A stretch of DNA of 11,058 nucleotides from Chrysochromulina parva (taxonomy: Eukaryota > Haptophyta > Prymnesiales > Chrysochromulinaceae), in the NCBI GenBank assembly GCA_002887195.1, contig PJAB01001997.1:1-11058 (forward strand), given 5' to 3'. The translations under genes and the position numbers were made by a program. The notes under the pieces are model-generated. The model was not told where the DNA came from and searched no databases. It saw only the letters and a program-made list of their open reading frames with translations. How positions within the stretch are numbered: position 1 is the first letter of the stretch; each line of letters opens with the position of its first letter. Shown here one piece after another: positions 1 to 6,388 of this stretch.

Positions 1-306
1 GGGCCCGCAGAAGGTGTGGCCGCACGAGTGGCGCGGCGCCCCAACCACTTCGAGGCAGATCAGGCACCTTGGGAGCAGCGCGTCTGCAGCTTCGGAGGCG
101 GCGGCTGCAGCGGCGGAGGCGGCGGCTGCAGCGGCGGAGGCTGCGGCGGCGATGGCGGCGGCGGCGGCAGCGTCGGCCGCGAAGGCAGCGGCGGGCACGA
201 TGTCACGTCGTTGGCGCACGGGCGAGCGTGAGGCGCGGCGAGGCAGCTGAGCACGCCCCTCGACTCGCTGCTGCAGCGAGCCTCTCATCGCGCGTGTGAG
301 CACCAT
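1..306 (-). CDS. RING-finger protein, N-terminal part (runs off left edge)
   Basis: The frame is open from an ATG at 306-304 to the window edge, with an in-frame stop upstream at 345-343; a second ATG lies at 288-286. The roughly 102 visible residues are a basic Arg/Gln-rich N-terminus, a long Ala-rich tract (about residues 44-75) with a seven-residue SAAAAAA repeat, then CLICLEVVGAPRHSCGHTFC near residues 81-100. That spacing, C-x2-C-x10-C-x-H-x2-C, matches the first half of a RING-HC zinc finger; the remaining ligands would lie beyond the window. RING proteins usually act as E3 ubiquitin ligases, so substrate transfer of ubiquitin is the likely role, inferred from the family only. The gene is divergent from the coiled-coil gene starting at 527. 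The start and the alanine tract are less certain than the zinc motif. Confidence 0.7.
   Translation of the reverse strand, partial: MVLTRAMRGSLQQRVEGRAQLPRRASRSPVRQRRDIVPAAAFAADAAAAAAIAAAASAAAAAASAAAAAASEAADALLPRCLICLEVVGAPRHSCGHTFCGP
92..171. repeat. GGC-rich 21-bp repeat encoding the alanine tract
   Basis: An imperfect 21-bp unit (plus strand GGCGGAGGCGGCGGCTGCAG) is repeated two to three times and grades into GGC trinucleotides. On the minus strand it encodes Ser-Ala6 units just before the RING motif. Because the unit is a multiple of three, copy-number change would alter only the tract length. Confidence 0.7.
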
Positions 307-526
307 GGCCTTCAGGCTCGACTCTCTTGAGATTGTTCGCGCTCACTCGCTCGCTCTCGCTCGCTCAGAACGCCCACCGCCGCGCCCTCTCGAAAAGTCG
401 ATCGACCCCGCCTAGAAAAAACTTTTCCAAGCTTCGCCTGCGACGCAGTTCTCTGACCGACACTTGGGAAGGCTATGATTACAAAGCGTTCGAAACGAAA
501 CCGATTTCAATGTTTTTATCGCGGAC
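307..526. promoter_or_regulatory. Divergent intergenic region between RING and coiled-coil genes
   Basis: This 220-bp spacer separates two ATGs that point away from each other, so it should contain both promoters and both 5' leaders. It holds a C/T-rich run of CTCGCT-like units at about 339-367. I see no TATA box. On the plus strand an upstream ATG at 475 opens a 28-codon reading frame (475-561) that overlaps the 527 start in another frame; whether it lies in the transcript is unknown. Confidence 0.45.
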
Positions 527-1855
527 ATGGCGCTTGGAGCATCGCCGCTCGTGATGCATAAGCTTCCCGAGGGTCCTGAAGGTCCGAAAAAGTGCCCAAC
601 AACGGTTCCTTTGCTACGCGTGCGTTCTGCGTCTGCACTTCTTGGCCCGCGCGGCTCACCTCGGCTTTCCTCGCCACGGCCACACACATCAAGGCATCAG
701 TCCGCCTCGAAAAGCCCTCGCTTCGCTGCGGGACAGCTCGCCCGAGCCACCCGACCACCTGTCAAAGTCGCAGACGACGGCTCCGCCACCGGCACGACTG
801 GAGCGCTGCCAGAGGACGTTTGGCAGCAATTTGGCGGCGCAAGCAACGCGCCTGCTAAGGATGCCGCAGCGGCTCACAAGCCGGTGCTCGGCCGGCCCTC
901 AACCACGAGCCGAGGCGACATGGAGCCCGCGGTCATCAACAAGTACAAGACGAAAACGACGGCGCAGCTCCGCGAGCTCTCTGCCGACTTGAAGGGTGAG
1001 CTCAAACAGCTGCGTGGCAACCTGCGTGCGTGCGAGGACGCCGTCAAGGAAAGGGAGCGCGCCAAGCAGTCAAAATTCGCCGAGCTGCGTGAGGCCTCTG
1101 CCGGCTCCGCGTTGGATTGGGTCCGGCTGAAGCACGGGGCGCAGTTTCCGGAAGTGTTCGATGCCTGCATTGAGGAAGCGCGCGATGCGGCGCAGGACGC
1201 GCAGGGACGCGTGAGCGAGTTTGAGGCGCGCTTGGTTGCGATTCAGGAGATGATCGACAAGGGCGATGCGGCGAGCGAGGAGGGAGCCACGGCGCTTTTC
1301 ATTCACTTTGTGCCGCCAGCACTCCGCGCTCACGGCAAGAGCGACCTGCCGTGGATCATTCACACGTGCGACGGCTCGGGCTGCTTCGAGGCGCGCCACG
1401 TGTCCTTCCACAGCGTCTCCGCCTTCTCCACATTCGAGGGCACGCCGCCCGAGCAGCTCGAAGGCAAGGCGTGCCGTTGCCACATTGCCAATCATCACCT
1501 GCGCGGCCGCGGCCGCGTGCGCTGGGACGGGCCTGACGCCGTCATCGAGAATGACGCGACGGGCAAGAGTGGCGCGATGATCAATGGCCAGGCGTATCGC
1601 GAGCATGCCTACCGGCAGGCGGCCGCGCTCATCCAAGCGCGCGAGGAGATCAAGCGGCTGCGCGCGCTGCGGCTCGAGATGGCCCACCAGAACAAGCAGG
1701 AGCTCGTCGAGCTTCGCGGGGCCCTGGCCGGACTGGAGGAGAAGAACCGGCAGCTCGCGATGGAGCACGCGCTGCTCAACATCAAGCACGACACGCAGAA
1801 CCGAGAGTGGCAGAGGCTGTTGACGGATGCGCTGCAAGAGCAGCATAGACCATAG
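527..1855 (+). CDS. Orphan coiled-coil protein with Cys/His-rich central region
   Basis: This is an uninterrupted 442-codon ATG frame; the closest in-frame stop upstream (476-478) makes 527 the first ATG. Residues 1-130 are Ser/Pro/Arg-rich and probably disordered. Residues about 135-190 and 215-247 are charged, Leu-containing helices of coiled-coil type. Residues about 253-345 look globular (ALFIHFVPPALR, then PWIIHTCDGSGCF, ACRCHIANHH, GRGRVRW) with Cys281, Cys286, Cys316 and Cys318 and several His that could bind metal. Residues about 355-437 form a second long coiled coil. I do not recognise the family. A scaffold or cytoskeletal role would fit coiled coils but is a guess. No intron is needed to keep it open, and its length and composition support a real gene over the antisense frame. 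Confidence 0.75.
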   Translation: MALGASPLVMHKLPEGPEGPKKCPTTVPLLRVRSASALLGPRGSPRLSSPRPHTSRHQSASKSPRFAAGQLARATRPPVKVADDGSATGTTGALPEDVWQQFGGASNAPAKDAAAAHKPVLGRPSTTSRGDMEPAVINKYKTKTTAQLRELSADLKGELKQLRGNLRACEDAVKERERAKQSKFAELREASAGSALDWVRLKHGAQFPEVFDACIEEARDAAQDAQGRVSEFEARLVAIQEMIDKGDAASEEGATALFIHFVPPALRAHGKSDLPWIIHTCDGSGCFEARHVSFHSVSAFSTFEGTPPEQLEGKACRCHIANHHLRGRGRVRWDGPDAVIENDATGKSGAMINGQAYREHAYRQAAALIQAREEIKRLRALRLEMAHQNKQELVELRGALAGLEEKNRQLAMEHALLNIKHDTQNREWQRLLTDALQEQHRP

Positions 1856-2147
1856 AACTCCGGCTGGACTCAAGGGGATCTCTATCGGATATTCGGAGTG
1901 CTCCACGTTTGTCGTTTCGACGACGCACCGGCGAGGCGTCGAACGATCTATCCACGCTAACAATGCTATACATCGGTTCGAAGTTCCACGATCGCCCACA
2001 CGTGAGGGAGTGACTCGCTCTCTTCGCTCCTTACTCACCCACTGATTTTCCCGCTCGCCTTCTGTGTGAGCAGAGCAGCAGACCGCATTTTGCGAAGACT
2101 CGTCAGAACGGTAAATTCGTCTTTCTCATCAGGACAGAACCGTCCGG
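1856..2147 (+). other. Intergenic region upstream of the MFS gene
   Basis: This 292-bp stretch holds the 3' end of the coiled-coil gene and the leader of the transporter gene. A short inverted repeat (CGACGC at 1921-1926 with GCGTCG at 1936-1941) is present. An in-frame TAA at 2112-2114 fixes the transporter start at 2148. I see no AATAAA or TATA element. Confidence 0.4.
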
Positions 2148-4270
2148 ATGCCGTCGCTGCGTCTCGTGGCAACTCTCGCGCTCCTGGCTGCGGTTGCTCA
2201 TGCCGCCGATCGGCCAGGCTTGCGCGCACGCAAGCCGCTGCTGCCGAGTGCGCCGCTGGCGCACACGGCGCCATCTACAGACCTCATCGCCGGCAAGGCC
2301 ATGCCAGAGCCCGCGGCGCCGCTCACGAAGGGATACCTGGCGGTCCTGGGCGGCGTCATGATACACCTCGTGTGCGGCAGCCTGTACTGCTGGGGCAACT
2401 TGGTCACCTACATGCCCGCCTCCCTCAAGTACTGGTCGCCCGAGGGCGGCGAGGGCCCTTCGGACGCGGGGCTCGTCCTCGCCTTCACGCTGCTGTCACA
2501 GATGTGCGGCATGCCCTTCGGCCCGCTGTTCGAGTCGCTCGTCGGCCCGCGGCTGACGGCGCTTCTCGGCGGCGCCATGATGGCCTCCGGCCTCTGGCTC
2601 GCCTCATCCGCGACCACCCTCACCCAGTTCGTCCTCAGCTATGCGGTCCTCTTCGGCCTTGGCATCGGTCTTTCGTATCAGATGCCGTTCATCACGGGCG
2701 GCCGCTGGTTCCCGGGCAAGAAGGGCTCGGTGCAGGGCGTGGTCATGACAGGCTTGGGCTCGTCCGCCTTCTTCTTCAACATGCTCTGCACGCACCTCCT
2801 CAACCCGCAAAAGGTCAACGCAGTCGGCGGAACTTTCCCGCCAGAGGTCTACGCGCGCTGGCCTGGGGTGCTGCGCAAGCTCGCGCTGTGCTATGCAGCG
2901 CTCGCGCTCACGGGCGCGGCGCTCCAGTCCAACCCGTCGGCGCTCGGCAAGACGTGTACGCAGCCGCGCACACGCGCGCCTCGCAATGCCCTGCGGAGAC
3001 GCTTGAGGAGCTCTCCGACCCAAATTTGGATGCTTGGCACGTCTCCCACGTCCCAAATTTGGATGCACGTCTCCCACGTCCCGCGCTCGCGCCTCCCACC
3101 AGCGGACCACCGATTGCATGCAAGTGCTCACCACGGCGCTCGCCTCATTCCCGCAGACCCGATCCTCGAGTTCTTCAAGCGGATGGGGCGGGCTCCGCCC
3201 AAGCCGTCTCCCAAGCCACAGGCACACGCGACCCTGCCGCCCGCGCCCGCCGCGCCCGCGCTCGCCAGAGGCAGCAGCGGCAGCAGCGGCAGCAGCAGAC
3301 CTCGCGGCAGCGGCGGCGGCGGCGACGGCGGCGGCGAGCGGGCTAGTGTTAGGGCTGATGCGGAGCTAGCGTGGCTCCGATGGCTGCGAACGTCGGGTGC
3401 CGGCCAGTTTTACGGCGCCGATACCGCCACGCCGGCACGCCGCTGCCCGCTGCCCGCGCCGCCCGCGCCGCCCGCGAACGTCTCCTTGCCAAACTTGGAA
3501 GCGAACGTCTCCTTTGCCCTAATTTGGAACCTGTGTGCCTTCCTGACCCCTCCCACCCCTCCTGCGCCCCTTGCCACCCCTTGCCACCCCCCTTCTGGCA
3601 GAACCGCTTTGGCGTCCCCTTGCCGCGTCTCGCACCCAAACGGCCCGCGCCCGCGACGGCGCCGTGCCGCTCTGTCGTGTCGGACGCGCCCGCGACGGCG
3701 CCGTGCCGCTCCGTCGTGTCGGACTTGTGCTCCTGGCGCTTCGCGCAGCTCTGGCTGATGATCATCATGTCGGCCACCTCGGGGATCAACATCGCCTCGA
3801 GCTACAAGACCTTCGCGCTCAAGCAGCCGAACCTCAACTCAGAGGCCTTTCTCGCCCTCGTCGGCTCCATCGCTGCCCTCGGAGGCAACGCAGCCGGCCG
3901 TTTCTTTTGGGGTGCCATGTCGGACAAGTTTGGGTTCCGGCGCTGCTTCCTCACGCTCACGGCTCTGCAGGCCTCCACGATGCTGGTGTATCGGAAGCTC
4001 GCCGAGCGACGACTCACCTTCGCCCTCGGCACCCAAGTCATGCTCTTCTGCATGAGTGGCAACTTCGTCATGTTCCCCGCCCACTGCTTCCGCACTTTTG
4101 GCGCCAACGGCGCGGCCGTCTACTCCTTCTTGTTCACCGCCTTTGGCAGCGCCGCGCTCCTTGGCCCGGTGCTCACCAAGGCGCTCCTGGCCAAGGGCGG
4201 CTACGCGCTCGCGTACAACGTCTTCGCCGCCCTCTCGCTCCTGGCCCTCTTGCTCGGCTCGCTCGTCTGA
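2148..4270 (+). CDS. MFS transporter, OFA-like (oxalate/formate antiporter family), three-exon model
   Basis: This is predicted to be a 12-helix membrane carrier for small organic anions; the substrate cannot be read from the sequence. My model has exons 2148-2955, 3157-3347 and 3602-4270, giving 555 residues. Exon 1 starts with a signal-like leader (MPSLRLVATLALLAAVAHA) and then has about six membrane segments, including GSLYCWGNLVTYMP and GRWFPGKKGSVQGVV, typical of OFA-type carriers. Exon 3 supplies the second half, with SWRFAQLWLMIIMS and the MFS loop motif GRFFWGAMSDKFGFRR. The halves lie in different frames, so at least one intron is required. The last AG before helix 7 (3600-3601) follows a long pyrimidine tract. 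The exon 2 donor is uncertain: GT at 3348, or GC at 3222, both in phase. The leader may direct it to an organelle or the secretory path (inference). Confidence 0.85.
2956..3156 (+). other. Predicted intron 1 of the MFS gene
   Basis: The donor is T|GTACGC at 2956 and the acceptor is TTCCCGCAG at 3156. Splicing joins ...GKT to YPILEFFKRM in frame. The intron is 201 bp, a multiple of three, and has no stop in the frame of exon 1, so retention would still be translatable. It contains CCCAAATTTGGATGC at 3019-3033 and 3052-3066, and GCACGTCTCCCACGTCCC at 3037-3054 and 3065-3082. Confidence 0.65.
3019..3082. repeat. Tandem repeat in MFS intron 1
   Basis: Two copies of CCCAAATTTGGATGC and two copies of GCACGTCTCCCACGTCCC interleave. 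The first copies are separated by an extra TTG segment. Each copy contains the 10-bp palindrome CCAAATTTGG. Confidence 0.85.
3348..3601 (+). other. Predicted intron 2 of the MFS gene
   Basis: The acceptor CTTCTGGCAG at 3601 is preceded by a clear polypyrimidine tract (3536-3596). The favoured GT donor is GTTAGG at 3348; a GC donor at 3222 would also keep frame and would remove the Gly/Ser-rich coding stretch from the protein. The intron contains a 27-bp tandem pair beginning GCGAACGTCTCC at 3474 and 3501, each ending in a TTGGAA block. Its length (254 bp) is not a multiple of three, so retention leads to a stop at 3756-3758. Confidence 0.5.
3474..3529. repeat. Tandem repeat in MFS intron 2
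   Basis: Two adjacent units (3474-3500 and 3501-3529) share GCGAACGTCTCC and end in an A/T-rich block plus TTGGAA. The unit resembles the intron 1 repeat (ACGTCTCC, then AAATTTGGA). Confidence 0.8.
3647..3724 (+). repeat. 39-bp in-frame tandem duplication in MFS exon 3
   Basis: Copies at 3647-3685 and 3686-3724 differ at one base, TCT versus TCC, which is synonymous for serine. Each encodes APATAPCRSVVSD immediately before helix 7 of the transporter, in the central cytoplasmic loop. Confidence 0.9.
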
Positions 4271-4395
4271 CACTGACTCACTGAGGTCTGAGCGCCGCGC
4301 CCGCGCGCGTTCGCCGAGGTCCCGGACTCCGTCATCTTTTGTACGCTCCACCGATCGTCGTCAGCCGGTATCGGTATACTAGTAAGAGAAATTAG

Positions 4396-4413
4396 GAATT
4401 CGGTACCGAATTC
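4396..4413. repeat. Perfect 18-bp palindrome
   Basis: GAATTCGGTACCGAATTC reads the same on both strands. Outer flanks TTAG on the left and CCTAA on the right extend the symmetry with a two-base offset. It coincides with EcoRI-KpnI-EcoRI recognition sites. Confidence 0.85.
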
Positions 4414-4563
4414 GTCCTAATCGTGCCACTAAGCCGCTCGATCCAATAGCAATACGCGATACGCTACGCCGATTCGCCATCATGTTGAAGGCTTAGGCTA
4501 CACGTCGTTGCGTTCTAACTAGAAACTACGGGACGGCCGCTCCGTGCCGCGCTGCCGGCGGCC

Positions 4564-4595
4564 GGGGGCGGGGCCGGCGGGGCGCGTCGACGGGG
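4564..4595 (+). other. Candidate G-quadruplex tract
   Basis: Four runs of four or more G occur at 4564-4568, 4570-4573, 4579-4582 and 4592-4595, with linkers of 1, 5 and 9 bases. The last linker is long, so folding is possible but not assured. Confidence 0.4.
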
Positions 4596-4688
4596 CGCGC
4601 CGTCCACCGAGCGGCCGAGGGGTGTTACCCGCTGCGTCGCGGTGCGCCCGGTCGTACGCGAGCGGGAGGACGGAGGTGCGTCCCGCGG

Positions 4689-4717
4689 CGTCCCGCGCCC
4701 GGCCGGGGTGCGGGACG
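4689..4717. other. Strong 11-bp hairpin
   Basis: CGTCCCGCGCC (4689-4699) pairs with GGTGCGGGACG (4707-4717) through one G-T wobble, around a 7-base loop. It lies in the 3' intergenic region between convergent genes. Confidence 0.55.
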
Positions 4718-4739
4718 GTACGGTCTAGAAGTACGGATT

Positions 4740-4799
4740 CGGGATTGCCGCCTTTCCCTTTGGGCTTCATCGGGATTGCCGCCTTTCCCTTTGGGCTTC
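4740..4799. repeat. 29-bp direct repeat, period 31
   Basis: An identical 29-bp unit starting CGGGATTGCCGCC and ending TTTGGGCTTC occurs at 4740-4768 and 4771-4799, separated by AT. Confidence 0.9.
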
Positions 4800-4986
4800 G
4801 CTTTGGCGGAGACCCGCCCATGGACCCGCCGCGCTGCTGTGACGTGAGTCCGACGGCGTCTCGACTCTCGAGAGGGGTGGAGACGCGGCGGAGGAGCCGC
4901 GGGCGGCGGGCGAAATTCTTCGGTAGCAGGCTGCCATAGACACTTATGGACGCATTTTTGTTCTGAAAAACTTGCACAGTCTGGCG

Positions 4987-4992
4987 TTTATT
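4987..4992 (-). promoter_or_regulatory. Candidate polyadenylation signal for dCMP deaminase
   Basis: The minus strand reads AATAAA, beginning 30 bases after the stop codon of the dCMP deaminase. AATAAA is the animal-type signal; whether this lineage uses it is not known from the window. Confidence 0.4.
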
Positions 4993-5021
4993 GTCCGCAA
5001 CCGGGGGCATCACCTCCCTCG

Positions 5022-5840
5022 TCATCGCGCGAGCTCCGACTCGAAGTCGATGACGATGCGCGGCGAGGCGGGCTTGTGCTCCCAGAACGGGATCCCCGCC
5101 AGGTTGAGCATCCGGCGCGACGCCACCGTCGAGAGCTCGTCGTGCTTCTCGTCGGACAGGTAGACGACGTCCAGCAGCCGGCTCTGGACGATCATCTTGG
5201 TGCACTCGTTGCATGGGAATAGGGTGGTGTAGATGCGGCAGCCCTCAAGAGACGAGCAGTTCTTGTTGAAGATAGCATTCATCTCCGCGTGGCACACGTA
5301 CAGGTGCTTCGTCTCGAGCTTGCTCGCCCCTGTGCGCGCCCACGGCAGATCGTCGTCGCTGCATCCCCATGGGAAGCCGTTGTAGCCGATGCCCACGATG
5401 CGCTGGCGCTTCGGGTCGACGATGCACGCGCCCACCTGCTTGTTCGGATCCTTGGAGCGGAACGCCGACAGCATCGCGACCGACATGAAGTAGTCGTGCC
5501 AGTCAATGGTGTTCTCGCGCTTCGTTGTCGCATGCACGTCCTTGCTCAGTCCGATCTCGCGCGGGCTGCCGCCACCCAGGAGAGCGCGTCGCGGCGTCAA
5601 GCGCACGCCCGGCGACGAGCTCGGCGTCAGCGCCTCCGGCAGCGGTCGCTTTCCGCCAGCCGTCACCGCCTCGCCCTCTGCAGGCTCGCACGGCTCGCAC
5701 AACCGCGCCGCCGCGCCGTAGCCCGAAGAGCGTCGGCGCCGGAGCAGCAGCAGCACCGCCGCGGCGGTCGCGGCGGCGGGTAACAGCAGCAATGAGCGCG
5801 TTGGTATGGTGATGGTGGGTGGAAGGCCCATAGATGGCAT
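5022..5840 (-). CDS. DCTD: Deoxycytidylate (dCMP) deaminase with N-terminal hydrophobic extension
   Basis: It converts dCMP to dUMP and ammonia, supplying thymidylate synthase. From ATG 5840 the protein has 272 residues. Residues 112-272 are the catalytic domain: WHDYFMSVAMLSAFRSKDPNKQVGA, GIGYNGFP, then the zinc site CHAEMNAI (His184, Glu186) and PCNEC (Cys210, Cys213), ending IVIDFES. These are the hallmarks of eukaryotic DCTD. No intron is needed. Residues 17-33 (LLLLPAAATAAAVLLLL) form a hydrophobic segment followed by RRRR, unlike the soluble family members I know; it suggests a membrane anchor or organelle leader. The frame stays open upstream, so ATG 5948 (308 residues) is an alternative, and ATG 5831 is a shorter one. 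I chose 5840 as the ATG nearest the conserved part that keeps the whole hydrophobic segment with a few preceding residues. The family is controlled by dCTP/dTTP; that is known, not seen. Confidence 0.93.
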   Translation of the reverse strand: MPSMGLPPTITIPTRSLLLLPAAATAAAVLLLLRRRRSSGYGAAARLCEPCEPAEGEAVTAGGKRPLPEALTPSSSPGVRLTPRRALLGGGSPREIGLSKDVHATTKRENTIDWHDYFMSVAMLSAFRSKDPNKQVGACIVDPKRQRIVGIGYNGFPWGCSDDDLPWARTGASKLETKHLYVCHAEMNAIFNKNCSSLEGCRIYTTLFPCNECTKMIVQSRLLDVVYLSDEKHDELSTVASRRMLNLAGIPFWEHKPASPRIVIDFESELAR

Positions 5841-5856
5841 GCTCGATGGACACGAG

Positions 5857-5882
5857 GCGCGCGCACGCGCGCGCACACGCGC
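5857..5882. other. 26-bp alternating purine-pyrimidine tract (Z-DNA prone)
   Basis: Every step from 5857 to 5882 alternates purine and pyrimidine, mostly GC and CA steps. It ends 16 bases upstream of the preferred dCMP deaminase ATG. Confidence 0.7.
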
Positions 5883-5930
5883 CGCTGCGACCAAAGAGCG
5901 GGAGTAATAGTAGCGGAGGGAAAAATTATC

Positions 5931-5965
5931 GATGACGTGAACAATCATGATGACGTGAACAATCA
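5931..5965. promoter_or_regulatory. Tandem TGACGTGA (CRE/bZIP-like) element
   Basis: GATGACGTGAACAATCA occurs twice with a period of 18 bp (5931-5947 and 5949-5965). The core TGACGTGA resembles binding sites of CREB/ATF-type bZIP factors. It lies about 90-125 bases upstream of the deaminase start at 5840, but would be at or upstream of the start if ATG 5948 is used. Confidence 0.5.
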
Positions 5966-5981
5966 AGGACAGCGGGCACGA

Positions 5982-6053
5982 TTTTGCAACGACTGCTGCC
6001 GCGGGGCAGAGGCGGCGCACGCGCGCTCGCCGCGACTGGCAGTCGTTGCAAAA
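5982..6053. repeat. 14-bp perfect inverted repeat
   Basis: TTTTGCAACGACTG (5982-5995) is the exact reverse complement of 6040-6053, separated by a 44-bp GC-rich interval. It could form a cruciform, mark the ends of a tiny element, or act as paired binding sites. Confidence 0.85.
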
Positions 6054-6123
6054 CACACACACACAAGATCCATCTCTGGGAGGTGAGCTTACGTCCTGAT
6101 TTCCGTCGTTTGATTGTGTTTTT

Positions 6124-6147
6124 CCACCGTGCACCGAGTCACGGTGG
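6124..6147. other. 8-bp hairpin in divergent promoter
   Basis: CCACCGTG (6124-6131) pairs perfectly with CACGGTGG (6140-6147) around an 8-base loop. Confidence 0.6.
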
Positions 6148-6388
6148 GCCGTACAATGTACCGCGATCGACCGGTGGGCCGCGTCTTGCGCCGTTGCGCG
6201 TTGGCGGCTTGGCTCATGGCTGGCGCGTTCGACCACTGTGCACTGATTTGTCCACAGTACAATTGAAGTCTACAGCCATAGTCCTCAGTCGAGGCCGTAC
6301 CAAAACTCCGTGTCTTGAGTGGGTAGTGGGAAAATGTGTTCACACAGGAACCTCAAAAACACGCATTCACAGGAACTGATTTTTCCTC

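Larger units (their letters stand above)
4271..5021. other. Convergent intergenic region with structured GC-rich DNA
   Basis: This 751-bp stretch lies between two convergent stop codons. I find no convincing gene in it; the open frames are GC-driven and low in complexity. It holds an 18-bp palindrome, a tract of G-runs, an 11-bp hairpin, a 29-bp direct repeat and, near the right end, a minus-strand AATAAA for the dCMP deaminase. It could include a decayed repeat element, but I cannot name one. Confidence 0.5.
5841..6388. promoter_or_regulatory. Divergent promoter region of dCMP deaminase and FABP-like genes
   Basis: This 548-bp spacer separates two diverging genes. It contains an alternating purine-pyrimidine tract, a tandem TGACGTGA element, a 14-bp inverted repeat, a CA-dinucleotide run at 6053-6064, a small hairpin at 6124-6147 and two CGGTGGGCCG copies near 6142 and 6171. 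Nothing in it looks like a separate gene, although the dCMP deaminase frame remains open through part of it. Confidence 0.5.

Noticed and set aside
1970..1995. tRNA B-box-like GGTTCGAA
   Set aside because: The flanks do not pair as a T-arm and no A box or cloverleaf could be found.
1070..2038. 322-codon minus-strand open frame
   Set aside because: It is antisense to the coiled-coil gene, uses a GC-driven Arg/Leu-rich composition and shows no recognisable motif; the plus-strand frame has coherent coiled coils.
2066..3346. 426-codon plus-strand frame overlapping the transporter
   Set aside because: It is the shifted frame of the MFS exons, Arg/Ala/Pro-rich, with no membrane segments.
2148..3758. 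Continuous 536-residue reading of the transporter without splicing
   Set aside because: It would lose the whole second half of the carrier, which lies in another frame with clear MFS motifs and a strong acceptor before it.
4519..5214. 231-codon minus-strand frame
   Set aside because: It overlaps the dCMP deaminase C-terminus in another frame and is a low-complexity Arg/Pro/Gly translation containing the DNA repeats.
5503..5853. Minus-strand frame with a His run
   Set aside because: It starts at GTG, overlaps the deaminase N-terminal region in another frame and has no conserved motif.
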